Source: Lachnospiraceae bacterium | Lineage (GTDB): Bacteria > Bacillota > Clostridia > Lachnospirales > Lachnospiraceae | Reading direction: 5' to 3' | NCBI GenBank assembly: GCA_009911185.1 | Contig: QXWW01000008.1 | Location: 1-64,000, forward strand | DNA: 64,000 nucleotides | Shown: piece after piece, positions 15,778 through 23,934 of the stretch | How positions within the stretch are numbered: position 1 is the stretch's first letter | Layout of the letters: each line of letters opens with the position of its first letter | Notes under the pieces: model-generated | What the model was told of the DNA's origin: nothing | The model's database searches: none | Seen by the model: only the letters and a program-made list of their open reading frames with translations | Made by a program: the position numbers and the translations under genes

Positions 15778-16875
15778 TTATTCCCAGTTTAACAAATCAA
15801 TATCCACCTCAAACATCTGCCGTACTTCCTGGTTATACCGTTGGGGCTGATCTTTGTATTTGCGGTAAAGCGCGCGGTTTAACCCCCCCAGAGAAACAAA
15901 GCTGTTCGTCATATCCATCCCATATTCCTGCCTCAATGTTTCTGCCGTCTCCTGCAAATTTGCTGTAAGACGCTTTTCAATTTTCTCTTCCAGACGGTAC
16001 TGCTGTACTGCGGAACTCGCCTGCCCCGTCGCCATTCTTCCTTTTCCCGTAATGGAAACCGTCGCTACGGGCGCTCCATTTACTTCGTCTACGGAAACCG
16101 TCGCCTGCAGCCCTGAAATCTCCGCCACTTCATACGCCGACAGCTCGCAGGTAAATTTTCTTAAAAGGTTCTGGCACAGAAATACTTCCATTGCTTCCTC
16201 CACAGACAAAATCCCGCAGTATTCAAAGTTAAGCACCGCCCCATATCCGGTGACCGTCGGACGGTTTCCCTGTTCCGTCAGCACTGGTATCAGCAGAAGT
16301 TCATTCTGGTTATGCCACTGGTTCATGAGCGTTCCCAGGGTTGCCGTCTTTTTCTGCCGGAAATCTTTCTGGCTTTCTAACATTTCTTCCAGATACTTCC
16401 CCATCGAACCTTCCGTCTCTTCTGTAAGAGAAAGAATTTTTGCCGCTGAATCCTTTCCCAGAAACAGATTGATATTTCTTGCCGCATTTTCCTGCCGCTC
16501 CCAGGCAAGCAGAAACCTTCTAAGCTGCTTTTGATTCTTTAATAACGCTTCTCCCAGTACGACTGCTTTCATATGATTGTAATCTAAAAGCCGGTTCGTA
16601 TTATTTTCATAAGATTTTTCTACATGATACATGTCCGCTCCCTCCAGGGACATGCCCATAGGGGTATCCGTAGTTTTGCCCTTTTCCGATATCTGGGCAA
16701 GATCCGGAAAATCAAAACTCACTACCAGTTTCCTGTCGTCTCCTTCCTTGGCGTCTTCCTCCCGCTGCAGGTCAATACCTGCGGCAAGAGGGAAACTGCG
16801 TTCCTCAAGCTGCACGGATTCACAGCCGCAGAGAAACAACATGGCCAGCAGCATTGCGCCTGTTCGTTTCCACAT
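15778..16875 (-). CDS. Germinant receptor C-subunit, Ger(x)C family lipoprotein
   Basis: A 365-residue lipoprotein: the signal sequence ends in a lipobox LFLCGC with the lipidated Cys at about residue 18. Family features include LAAGIDLQREED, a DYNHMKAVVLGEALL segment, and a C-terminal domain with ALYRKYKDQPQRYNQ. In spores of Firmicutes the C subunit sits on the outer face of the inner membrane with GerA and GerB to sense germinants. Its ATG shares one base with the stop codon of the gerB-type gene (TGATG), so translation is coupled. Confidence 0.92.
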   Translation of the reverse strand: MWKRTGAMLLAMLFLCGCESVQLEERSFPLAAGIDLQREEDAKEGDDRKLVVSFDFPDLAQISEKGKTTDTPMGMSLEGADMYHVEKSYENNTNRLLDYNHMKAVVLGEALLKNQKQLRRFLLAWERQENAARNINLFLGKDSAAKILSLTEETEGSMGKYLEEMLESQKDFRQKKTATLGTLMNQWHNQNELLLIPVLTEQGNRPTVTGYGAVLNFEYCGILSVEEAMEVFLCQNLLRKFTCELSAYEVAEISGLQATVSVDEVNGAPVATVSITGKGRMATGQASSAVQQYRLEEKIEKRLTANLQETAETLRQEYGMDMTNSFVSLGGLNRALYRKYKDQPQRYNQEVRQMFEVDIDLLNWE

Positions 16876-17984
16876 CAGCCATTCCCTCCTTTCCGCTCTG
16901 TTCTGCCTGCCCTGGCCCCGCGCAGAAACAGCAGAAACAACAAAATCAAAAACATTCCCGGTAGCGCCACCCAGGTTTGATAGATTTCAAATGCCTCCAT
17001 GAGAAAACTATGGTCAAAAAAGGCTTTTCCAATGGCAAAGGCGCTCGCCGCCACTACCCATAAGACGATACGGTTTCCCGGCGTCTGACATAACTCTTTT
17101 AACACCAGCGTCCCCTGAAAAATCCCTGTATTCAGAAGGGCAAACAACGCAAAAAACCAGACTGCCGTCATCAATACATCCTGTCTGGTAAAAAATCCTC
17201 CCGGCAGATTGACCATACCCATCAGCGTAATCACAGGACGATTGAGCACTCCCATGGTATTTTTTCCGAAAACCCCCAGAAGAACCAGATAGATTGCCAG
17301 ATTCAAAAGAATAACGGCCGTCATAGCCGTCTTCCCGCAGGAAACCATCTTCTCTGGTTTTTTACAGTAAGGCTTTAAAAACAGCAGCGCCGTCAGGGGA
17401 AGTAAAAAAATCAGCACCGCGGCGCTTCCCTGCAAAAGCGGCGTCAAACCTGAAGAAACGAGAGGCGTATAATATGCGGTATTAACATCGGACATGGCTA
17501 AAAGCAGCATAATCACCAGCGGAATCCCCAAAAACCAGAAAATAATCTCATATACCCTGGCCCGGCCCTCAATACCTCTGGCACTTCCATACACTCCCAA
17601 AAGCACAAGAAGCAGACTGACTCCGAGATAGGAACCATCTGGCAGCAGCCAGGTTAATGACAGTGTAGTAATCTGATACAGTACATAGCCGCATAAGGTG
17701 ACAAAATACAGGAAATAAAACACCATGAAAATGTCTGCCAAAAACTGCCCGGCCGTCTCCTTCATATAGTTGTAATAATCTTTTTTAATATGTTTTACAT
17801 TCGCACCTATCAGCCATAAAAGCAAAATTCCGCCCGCCATCCCCAGCAGCAGACAGAAAATACCGTCCGCACCTGACATGGAAGACAAAATTCCCGGAAG
17901 TATCAGGCTGCTCATGCCAAAAATATCCATGATAAAAAGCCTTCTTATCTGTCGTAACGATATTTTCCAATTATCTGCAAACAT
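16875..17984 (-). CDS. Germinant receptor B-subunit, spore germination permease
   Basis: A 369-residue polytopic membrane protein of the GerAB/APC-type family with about ten spans. The start WKISLRQIRRLFIMDIFGMSSLILPG is typical. GerB subunits bind the amino-acid or sugar germinant. It starts 14 bases after the gerA-type gene stop codon with a GGAGAG ribosome site. The germinant specificity cannot be told. Confidence 0.92.
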   Translation of the reverse strand: MFADNWKISLRQIRRLFIMDIFGMSSLILPGILSSMSGADGIFCLLLGMAGGILLLWLIGANVKHIKKDYYNYMKETAGQFLADIFMVFYFLYFVTLCGYVLYQITTLSLTWLLPDGSYLGVSLLLVLLGVYGSARGIEGRARVYEIIFWFLGIPLVIMLLLAMSDVNTAYYTPLVSSGLTPLLQGSAAVLIFLLPLTALLFLKPYCKKPEKMVSCGKTAMTAVILLNLAIYLVLLGVFGKNTMGVLNRPVITLMGMVNLPGGFFTRQDVLMTAVWFFALFALLNTGIFQGTLVLKELCQTPGNRIVLWVVAASAFAIGKAFFDHSFLMEAFEIYQTWVALPGMFLILLFLLFLRGARAGRTERKGGNG

Positions 17985-17998
17985 ACGATGTTCTCTCC

Positions 17999-19498
17999 TT
18001 ATTTCTTTTCCTTCTCCTTATACAAACGAAGCCTGGTGCGGGCGCCCTCTCTGGTATATACCGGACGCTTTTTTAAATACTCTAACGGCAGTCTTAAGAA
18101 GGTATCGCGCTCATCCTGGTAACCGTTCAAATCAGCCCCAACAAACGGCGCCAGGTAGGGAATCCCAAAACTTTCCAGATGAGACAGATGTATCAAAACT
18201 GCCAAAAGCCCTGCCAGAAATCCAAAAAAACCAAGAGAACCGCAAAGGAAAATAAACATGAATTTTAAAATCCTGAATGCCGTGGCAAATTCTTCATTGG
18301 GCACCGCAAAGGAACACAGAGCCGTTAGCGCCACCACAATTACTACAATCGGACTGACAATATTTGCATCCACCGCCGCCTGGCCGATAATTAATCCTCC
18401 CACAATGCCAATGGTATTGCCGTTAGCCCCCGGCAGGCGCACGCCCGCCTCGCGCAGCAGCTCAAAAGCAATTTCCATGAGAATGACCTCCACCATTGCC
18501 GGAAAGGGAACGCCCTGCCTGGCCGCCGCCAGAGACAGCAGCAGGTCGGTAGGCAGAATCTGGGTATGAAAATTGGTGATAGCAAGGTAAAGCCCTGGAA
18601 ACACCATGGCCAGAAAAGACGCCAGGTAACGGAGCGCTCTGGTAAAAGAGGCAATCTCCCAGCGGCTGTAATAATCATCGCTGGTCTGAATAAAGGTATT
18701 GTAGGTCGCCGGCAGAATCAGGGCTACCGGAGAATTATCTGACAGCAGGACAATCCTGCCTTCCAGAATCGCCATTGCCGCCCGGTCAGGGCGCTGCGTC
18801 GTCTGAAACTGGGGAAATGGAGAATATTTCTTTCGTTCGGTAAGCTGTTCAATAATCCCGCTGTCCAGCGTCCCGTCAATTTCAAATTCACTGAGCCGCT
18901 TTTCAATTTCTTCCAGCATCCCCGGATAAATCAGATCTTTCAGATAGACCAGATCCACATTGGTGTTGGTACGCCTGCCGGCAAAGCTTTCCTTTACTTT
19001 GACATGGGGACTGCGCAGGCGTTTACGAATCAGCGCCGTATTTAATTTAATAGACTCTGAAAATCCCTCGTTGGAGCCGCGGATTACTTTTTCTGATTCC
19101 GTCTCATAGACTCCTCTGCCCGGATATCCCTTATCGGGAATTTTCAGTGCTTTATTATAGCCGTTCAGAAAGAACAGCACGTCACCGGTAAGCATTCCCT
19201 CCGCCGCCTCTTCTATGGTAGGAAAAGGCTGGGAATCTGAGATATCCTCAATATTTTCCTTTACATAAGCGGTAAGCTCCTGTTCCGGCAGTGTGCGCAG
19301 CTTCCCCAAGAGCTTGCCGACAGCGGAATCCTTGAAATCCACACTGCTCAAGGTCACTTCGATATAGGCAATATAACACTCCTGTCCCAGGCTCTCTCCC
19401 ACTTTTATTTTCCGTTTTTTGATATCCTCACAGTCGGAAAAAAGTTCTTCAAAATTGCGGATATTTTCCTGTAAATCAGATGTAATCTGAATCGACAT
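17999..19498 (-). CDS. Germinant receptor A-subunit, spore germination protein
   Basis: A 499-residue GerA family protein: a soluble N-terminal half of about 260 residues (DCEDIKKRKIKVG, GDVLFFLNGYNKALKI, RGSNEGFSESIKLNTALIRKRL) and a C-terminal half with about five membrane spans (PATYNTFIQTSDDYYSRW, GVRLPGANGNTIGIVGGLIIGQAAVDA). GerA subunits oligomerise and are thought to form the ion channel of the receptor. The ATG at 19498 has AAGGAGG five bases upstream; the longer frame to 19522 is unlikely. First gene of the A-B-C operon. A CATAATA sequence at 19564-19570 (minus) resembles a sigma-G -10, without a well-spaced -35. Confidence 0.93.
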   Translation of the reverse strand: MSIQITSDLQENIRNFEELFSDCEDIKKRKIKVGESLGQECYIAYIEVTLSSVDFKDSAVGKLLGKLRTLPEQELTAYVKENIEDISDSQPFPTIEEAAEGMLTGDVLFFLNGYNKALKIPDKGYPGRGVYETESEKVIRGSNEGFSESIKLNTALIRKRLRSPHVKVKESFAGRRTNTNVDLVYLKDLIYPGMLEEIEKRLSEFEIDGTLDSGIIEQLTERKKYSPFPQFQTTQRPDRAAMAILEGRIVLLSDNSPVALILPATYNTFIQTSDDYYSRWEIASFTRALRYLASFLAMVFPGLYLAITNFHTQILPTDLLLSLAAARQGVPFPAMVEVILMEIAFELLREAGVRLPGANGNTIGIVGGLIIGQAAVDANIVSPIVVIVVALTALCSFAVPNEEFATAFRILKFMFIFLCGSLGFFGFLAGLLAVLIHLSHLESFGIPYLAPFVGADLNGYQDERDTFLRLPLEYLKKRPVYTREGARTRLRLYKEKEKK

Positions 19499-19522
19499 AT
19501 CTCCCTCCTTATTTCCATTCAC

Positions 19523-19554
19523 AAAAAAAGAACAGGTATGATCCTATTCTTTTT
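19523..19554. terminator. Bidirectional-looking terminator
   Basis: AAAGAACAGG (19527-19536) pairs with CCTATTCTTT (19543-19552), with A-runs before and T-runs after, so it can act on either strand. It follows the GntR gene in the leftward direction and lies just upstream of the ger operon. Confidence 0.7.
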
Positions 19555-19590
19555 CTCATTATTTATTATGTTTTCCCAATCTTTTCCTGT

Positions 19591-20265
19591 TTATTCCTGT
19601 TTATGTATAATATTTTTTACCATAATTTCCTGATTCACTACATGACAGCCCACAAGCTCTACCACCGTCTTCTTATCTTTGCGCCTCAAGCCTTCATAAA
19701 TCTTCTGATGTTCTTCAATCAACACCGGATATACATCGTCACTTTTCAGGTATTCCACCCGGTAGCGGTACATCTGCTCCCGAAGATTATTCAAAAGACT
19801 GACCAGCTTGGGGTTATCCGCAGTCTGGTAAATCACCTCATGAAACTCCATATCCGTCTGGGCAATCTGTTTTACGTCCCCTGTCACCGTACTCTCCTCG
19901 AAACGAATCAACGCCTCATAAAGCTCCGCCAGCCTCTCCTCTGTCATATTATCACAGGCAAGGCCCACTGCCAGCTCGTCCAGCGCGCGGCGGATCTTCA
20001 GCACATCCTCCATATCCTTTTCCGTCATCTTCGCCACTTCTGCACCTTTTCTGGGAACCGTCACTGCCAGCCCTTCCAGCTCCAGCATACGGATTGCTTC
20101 ACGAATCGGCGTACGGCTCACGCCCAGCTTCGCCGCAAGCCGCAGCTCCATCAGACGCTCCCCGGGCTTTAATTCACCCTTCAGGATGGCTTCCCGCAAG
20201 GTATGGAATACCACGTCCCGCAGCGGAAGATAAGCATTCATATTTAATTGCAACTGATCTGTCAT
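19591..20265 (-). CDS. GntR family transcriptional regulator, FadR/FCD type
   Basis: A 224-residue regulator. The N-terminal winged helix (about residues 10-75) contains VVFHTLREAILKGELKPGERL, LAAKLGVSRTPIREAIRMLELEGL and VTVPRKGAEV. The C-terminal FCD ligand domain (about 85-215) shows RRALDELAVGLAC, DMEFHEVIYQTADNPKL and EEHQKIYEGLRRKD with the metal-binding Asp/His residues. FCD regulators usually sense small organic acids. The ATG at 20265 has AGGTGG five bases upstream; a GTG at 20274 is possible. It follows ispE closely, but the functional link is unclear. Confidence 0.9.
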   Translation of the reverse strand: MTDQLQLNMNAYLPLRDVVFHTLREAILKGELKPGERLMELRLAAKLGVSRTPIREAIRMLELEGLAVTVPRKGAEVAKMTEKDMEDVLKIRRALDELAVGLACDNMTEERLAELYEALIRFEESTVTGDVKQIAQTDMEFHEVIYQTADNPKLVSLLNNLREQMYRYRVEYLKSDDVYPVLIEEHQKIYEGLRRKDKKTVVELVGCHVVNQEIMVKNIIHKQE

Positions 20266-20275
20266 CTGTTCCACC

Positions 20276-21148
20276 TCATCGTCTATTGTTATAGATATCT
20301 GTCAAATATACCTGCTTTGCCAGTTCCCCTTCCCGCAGACTGCCGTAGGCTTCCTCCGCTAGTTTCCCGTCCTCAAACAACCCGAACACTGTCGGGCCGC
20401 TGCCGCTCATCATAGCGTTCAAAGCCCCGTGCCGCCGCATTTCCTCCTGAATTTCGCGGATCACCGGAAAATTGGGAATGGTAACGCTCTCCAGTATATT
20501 GCCCATATTAGAAGCGATTTTCCTTAAATCCCCTTCCTTAAGCCCGCTAAGAAGCGCGTCAATATCAGGATGCACCGCCGACTCATCCAGTTTCAGGTTC
20601 TCATAGACAAACTTCGTGGAGACGCTGACAGAAGGTTTCGCCACCAGCACCTTACAATCCGGCATGGGCGGCAGCGGGGAGAGCTTCTCGCCGATACCTT
20701 CTGCCAGAGCCGTCCCGCGCATAATACAGTACGGCACGTCTGCCCCGATGTTCACGCCGCGCTTCATCAAATCTCTTTTTGACAAATTCAAATGGAACAT
20801 CTGATTCATACCGTATAACACGGCGGCGGCGTCTGAACTTCCTCCTGCCAATCCGGCCGCTACTGGAATGAATTTCTGTAAATCAATGTGTACGCCGCAT
20901 TTCAGCCCAAATTCATCCATCAAAAGCTTTGCCGCCTGATATACCAGATTATTTTCATTCTCCGGAACATAAAACAGATTTGTCTTCACCTGTATTTCCG
21001 GTTCTTTCAGCTTTTGGATGACAATCCTATCGTATAAGCCGACTGTCTGCATAATCATGCGCACTTCGTGGTATCCGTCTTCCCGGCGTCTTAACACATC
21101 AAGTCCAAGATTAATTTTGGCAAGCGCCTTTAATTTTATCTCCATCAT
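20276..21148 (-). CDS. ispE: 4-diphosphocytidyl-2-C-methyl-D-erythritol kinase
   Basis: A 290-residue GHMP kinase of the MEP isoprenoid pathway. Motifs: KALAKINLGLDVLRRREDGYHEV (substrate Lys and His), the ATP loop IPVAAGLAGGSSDAAAVL, GADVPYCIMRGTALAEGIGE, and SGSGPTVFGLF near the end. It starts after AGGAGA with tandem ATG codons at 21148 and 21145. The GntR gene follows within 10 bases, giving a two-gene unit that is divergent from the gene at 21382. Confidence 0.95.
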   Translation of the reverse strand: MMEIKLKALAKINLGLDVLRRREDGYHEVRMIMQTVGLYDRIVIQKLKEPEIQVKTNLFYVPENENNLVYQAAKLLMDEFGLKCGVHIDLQKFIPVAAGLAGGSSDAAAVLYGMNQMFHLNLSKRDLMKRGVNIGADVPYCIMRGTALAEGIGEKLSPLPPMPDCKVLVAKPSVSVSTKFVYENLKLDESAVHPDIDALLSGLKEGDLRKIASNMGNILESVTIPNFPVIREIQEEMRRHGALNAMMSGSGPTVFGLFEDGKLAEEAYGSLREGELAKQVYLTDIYNNRR

Positions 21149-21381
21149 GTATTTCTCCTGTATTTTGTATACATTCCATAATTAATAGTTAAACATTTTT
21201 TCAAAAAAAAGTCAATTGTTTATCATACTGGATTTTCACGGAAACTCCTCCAAATTTATATGACCTTTTTTTCAATAAACAGTGTTAATTTTTTCCTTCT
21301 GCTTCCGATATAAGTTATAGAACTATAGAAACCAAGCAAGGTTAAGGAAAACCATATTTTATTGCCAAGGAGGGGCACATT

Positions 21382-21975
21382 ATGAGCGTAAACAATGTAA
21401 GCAATACCAGTACTGCGGCTTATACATCCAGTGTTTATCAGAACAATTACCGGTATAACACGGATACGGTTAAGACTGACGATAAAGACAAGGATAAGAA
21501 TCAGGGCGTAGTATATGAGAAAGGCACTGCCGCTTCCAAAAACGTCTATGCGAAGGAAGACGTAGTTGCACGCATGAAGAAAGATGCCGAAGACAGAACC
21601 AATCAGCTCAGAAGTCTGGTACAGCAGATGATGGGCAACCAGGGCGGCAAAATCGGACAGGCAGACGATATGTGGAGATTCCTGGCAAAAGGTGATTTCA
21701 CCGTCAGCCCCGAAGTGAAAGCGCAGGCTCAGAAGGATATCGCAGACGACGGTTATTGGGGGGTAAATCAGACCTCTGACCGTATCATTGAATTTGCAAA
21801 AGCTCTGGTAGGCGACGATCCGGAGAAGGCAGAACAGATGCGCGCCGCTTTTGAAAAAGGCTTTAAAGCTGCTACCAAATCCTGGGGTAAGGAACTGCCA
21901 AGCATTTCCCAGAGAACTTACGATGCTGTAATGGATAAGTTTGACGACTGGGCTGGAGTAGAGACAAAAGCATAG
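21382..21975 (+). CDS. Conserved Lachnospiraceae hypothetical protein
   Basis: A 197-residue, Lys- and Asp-rich soluble protein without signal peptide. The first 60 residues are low-complexity (Asn/Ser/Tyr then KTDDKDKDKN). The rest looks folded and helical: DVVARMKKDAEDRTNQLRSLVQQMMG, then DGYWGVNQTSDRIIEFAKALVGDDPEK and the C-terminal ISQRTYDAVMDKFDDWAG. I recall proteins with this C-terminal pattern in related gut Clostridia but no function is known to me. Strong AGGAGGGG ribosome site. It is single and divergent from ispE. The N-terminal low-complexity part recalls secreted or appendage-associated proteins, which is only an impression. Confidence 0.75.
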   Translation: MSVNNVSNTSTAAYTSSVYQNNYRYNTDTVKTDDKDKDKNQGVVYEKGTAASKNVYAKEDVVARMKKDAEDRTNQLRSLVQQMMGNQGGKIGQADDMWRFLAKGDFTVSPEVKAQAQKDIADDGYWGVNQTSDRIIEFAKALVGDDPEKAEQMRAAFEKGFKAATKSWGKELPSISQRTYDAVMDKFDDWAGVETKA

Positions 21976-22076
21976 ACTTGAAAGATACCAATGTATTCAA
22001 TGGAAAGCATCTCCTTTGCGGGATGCTTTCTTTCTATGTTCCGGAAGCTTGTAGCGATTAACTTACATTTTCCCAG

Positions 22077-22211
22077 GATGTGTCTGAAAACTGCTTTCCA
22101 CGGAATGTACGTCACACTTTGGGGAGGCAAGCCCCAATTTGGAAGGTGCAGAGGTGCTGTAAACCCAATTGGGACGTGGCGGGCCAAGGGAATGAGTTTT
22201 CAGACACACCC
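22077..22211. mobile_element. MITE-like element with 17-bp inverted ends
   Basis: GGATGTGTCTGAAAACT at 22077-22093 is the inverted copy of AGTTTTCAGACACACCC at 22195-22211 with one mismatch. The 135-bp unit has no reading frame of its own and contains smaller palindromes (TTGGGGAGGCAAGCCCCAA, CCCAATTGGG). It ends 8 bases before the ribosome site of the DUF3842 gene. I infer a non-autonomous element; target-site duplication is not obvious. Confidence 0.6.
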
Positions 22212-22232
22212 GTCATAAAAGGAGTACTTACT

Positions 22233-22643
22233 TTGAATATTTTAATTATTGACGCCCAGGGCGGCGGACTCGGAAAACAGATTATATCTGCCGTTAAAAA
22301 AACCGTTCCGGATACCGTAATAACGGCTGTAGGAACAAATTCCACGGCAACGGCCAATATGCTAAAAGCCGGAGCAGATCATGCTGCTACCGGAGAGAAT
22401 GCCGTAGTCGTGGGCTGCCGGAAAGCAGATATCATCATCGGGCCTATCGGGATCGTGATCGCAGATTCACTTTTTGGCGAAGTCACACCCAAAATGGCGG
22501 CAGCCGTTGGTCAAAGCCAGGCAAAGCGTCTGCTCATTCCCATAAACCAATGCGATAATATTGTACTTGGCATCACCGGCATTTCGGTAAACGATATGGT
22601 CGCTCAAATCCTGAAATACCTGGAATCCGAAACGAAGCATTGA
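22233..22643 (+). CDS. DUF3842 family protein
   Basis: A 136-residue protein matching DUF3842: NILIIDAQGGGLGKQIISAVKK is a glycine-rich loop typical of the family, followed by GTNSTATANMLKAGADHAATGENAVVV and IIIGPIGIVIADSLFGEVTPKMA. Function unknown. There is no ATG in the right place; TTG at 22233 is used because AAAGGAG lies 8 bases upstream and because the mature family starts at this residue. The in-frame upstream extension runs through the MITE-like element and is not family-like. Two bases after the stop a consensus promoter begins for the next unit. Confidence 0.85.
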   Translation: MNILIIDAQGGGLGKQIISAVKKTVPDTVITAVGTNSTATANMLKAGADHAATGENAVVVGCRKADIIIGPIGIVIADSLFGEVTPKMAAAVGQSQAKRLLIPINQCDNIVLGITGISVNDMVAQILKYLESETKH

Positions 22644-22668
22644 CATTTTATCCGTGTAAAGCTATAAT
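22640..22668 (+). promoter_or_regulatory. Consensus sigma-A promoter
   Basis: TTGACA (22640-22645), 17 bases, TATAAT (22663-22668): a perfect match to the housekeeping consensus. The -35 overlaps the stop codon region of the DUF3842 gene. Start of transcription is expected near 22675, directly before the folded leader. Confidence 0.85.
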
Positions 22669-22674
22669 AATATT

Positions 22675-22925
22675 ATTCCGGCGGTTGACTATTGGAAACT
22701 CTGCACTGTACAGATTACATCCGGCAGACAAAGCCGCAATATTCAACCGCCGAGGGACACGCCAGCCAGAAAGCTGGTATTAACACAGAAGTGTTTGCAT
22801 GAGTTACAGAAATTTGAATGATATATTATATATGCGCTGATGAAAGCATATGATTTCCTGAAGGAAATCGTATGCTTTTTGTACGTATTTTCTGTATTCG
22901 GGCAAACGTAAAAGGAGGATAAGAT
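22675..22925 (+). promoter_or_regulatory. Structured leader, riboswitch-like, class unassigned
   Basis: A roughly 250-nt untranslated leader. A 5' closing stem pairs GGCGGTTGA (22680-22688) with TTCAACCGCC (22742-22751) around about 50 internal bases; an AGCCAGAAAGCT hairpin (about 22763-22776) and an AACACAGAAGTGTT hairpin (about 22782-22795) follow. It ends in an intrinsic terminator at 22843-22880 before the ribosome site AAAGGAGG. This is the standard layout of a transcription-attenuating riboswitch. I compared the visible motifs with TPP, cobalamin, SAM, lysine, glycine, c-di-GMP, guanidine, NiCo, fluoride, ZTP, THF, Mn and Mg classes and found no match. Confidence 0.55.
22843..22880 (+). 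terminator. Intrinsic terminator inside the leader
   Basis: AAAGCATATGATTTCCT pairs with AGGAAATCGTATGCTTT (17 bp, one G-U) around a 2-base loop, followed by a T-run. It lies 45 bases before the start codon at 22926, so it would block expression of the downstream genes unless disrupted. Confidence 0.88.
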
Positions 22926-23345
22926 ATGGCATGTTTTGTAGTTCCTGCTGCGGAAGCCGTTGTGACAACCGTAGTACATAAGGTAATATGCGCAAAAGAG
23001 AAAAAAGAAGCAGCTTTATCCGGCAGACAGAAAACGGAAATAGCAAAACCAAAAATGATTTCCTTTTCCCATAAGCTAAAATGGCTGAACAATATGCTTT
23101 GGGGCGGCTCCGCCCTTCTTGCTTTCGAGCACATTTGGCATGGGGAAGTAACCCCGTGGTTCCCATTTTTATCTGCCGCAAATTCGGCCAGCGAAACCGC
23201 TGAAATGCTGCACGAAATGTCTACCGTCGGCGTTGCCATGGCGGTATTGGTTACTGGAGTGTGGATGGGAATGACCGTAATAGCAAACATAATTGAAAAA
23301 CGTCCCCAACAGAAAATGGAAACGAATCCGGGAGAATTGTCATGA
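22926..23345 (+). CDS. Small membrane protein, unknown function (leader-controlled)
   Basis: A 139-residue protein. It begins with a hydrophobic segment (ACFVVPAAEAVVTTVV), has a polar Lys-rich stretch, then LWGGSALLAFEHIWHGEVTPWFPFL and a membrane span near residues 100-125 (TVGVAMAVLVTGVWMGMTVIAN). The conserved-looking HIWHGE and HEMSTVG hold histidines and acids that could bind a metal or cofactor. I recognise it as a type found in Lachnospiraceae but know no function. Ribosome site AGGAGG. Its stop overlaps the next start (ATGA), so the two proteins are co-translated and probably act together. Confidence 0.75.
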   Translation: MACFVVPAAEAVVTTVVHKVICAKEKKEAALSGRQKTEIAKPKMISFSHKLKWLNNMLWGGSALLAFEHIWHGEVTPWFPFLSAANSASETAEMLHEMSTVGVAMAVLVTGVWMGMTVIANIIEKRPQQKMETNPGELS

Positions 23346-23662
23346 CATTATTGACCGCTGTTTTTGCAGCAGTTTCTTCCACTGTCCTATGGTATTTCAA
23401 AGACGGCAAAAACCATCTGAAACTGGGTACGCTCAGTCTGATGTACTGGGGAGCTGCGCTTATGTGGACTGTAGACGCTGTCTTTGCATATGCAGAATTG
23501 GGAATGGAATATTTCATGCCAGCGCCAGCGGATATGCTGAACGATTTCTTCTTAGGCATTTCCGTAACGGCGCTGGGACTGATTATCTGGCTCGTCCTTT
23601 TGCTGTTTCATGACCCAAAAGGCGTAGTGAAACAAGCTTTGCGCAAGGACGGCGTTTCATAA
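23342..23662 (+). CDS. Small polytopic membrane protein, partner of the preceding gene
   Basis: A 106-residue protein with three hydrophobic spans (about residues 2-17, 29-52 and 68-90). Segments include STVLWYFKDGKNHLKLGTLSLMYWGAALMWTVD and a short cytosolic tail FHDPKGVVKQAL. It overlaps the previous gene by four bases and has GGAGAATTGTC upstream. No family recognised. The shared leader and overlap suggest a two-protein membrane complex. Confidence 0.75.
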   Translation: MTLLTAVFAAVSSTVLWYFKDGKNHLKLGTLSLMYWGAALMWTVDAVFAYAELGMEYFMPAPADMLNDFFLGISVTALGLIIWLVLLLFHDPKGVVKQALRKDGVS

Positions 23663-23690
23663 ACCAACATACCGTTTCACTATTTCGAAA

Positions 23691-23818
23691 AGAGGCTGCC
23701 GCAGGCAGGATGGATGCACAGGATATTTGATCATGAATGAAATCTCACAATATCCTGTGTCTGATTTCCTAAATGCAGCAGCCTCTTTTTATCTGCGCGC
23801 ACGTTTCATCCATCCTGC
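23691..23818. terminator. Nested hairpins, terminator with a competing stem
   Basis: AGAGGCTGC (23691-23699) pairs with GCAGCCTCT (23778-23786) followed by TTTTT, with an inner perfect 11-bp stem CACAGGATATT / AATATCCTGTG (23717-23727 and 23749-23759). A third perfect pair, GCAGGATGGATG (23705-23716) with CATCCATCCTGC (23807-23818), overlaps the first in an exclusive way. It follows the small membrane protein operon and precedes the antiporter promoter. Confidence 0.75.
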
Positions 23819-23854
23819 GTCCTTGGAGAAATCGGAATGAAACCGTACGCGCAT

Positions 23855-23883
23855 TTGACTTTTTCCTCCACAGCGTTTATGAT
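23855..23883 (+). promoter_or_regulatory. Sigma-A promoter of the antiporter gene
   Basis: TTGACT (23855-23860), 17 bases, TATGAT (23878-23883), about 50 bases before the antiporter start codon. Confidence 0.72.
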
Positions 23884-23934
23884 ATATAAAAGATCTATTC
23901 ACAATTCAGTTTTATACAGAAAGGACGCAAGGTT

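Noticed and set aside
22675-22842. Assignment of the leader to a known riboswitch class
   Set aside because: No match with the core motifs of the common classes that I could recall; left unassigned.
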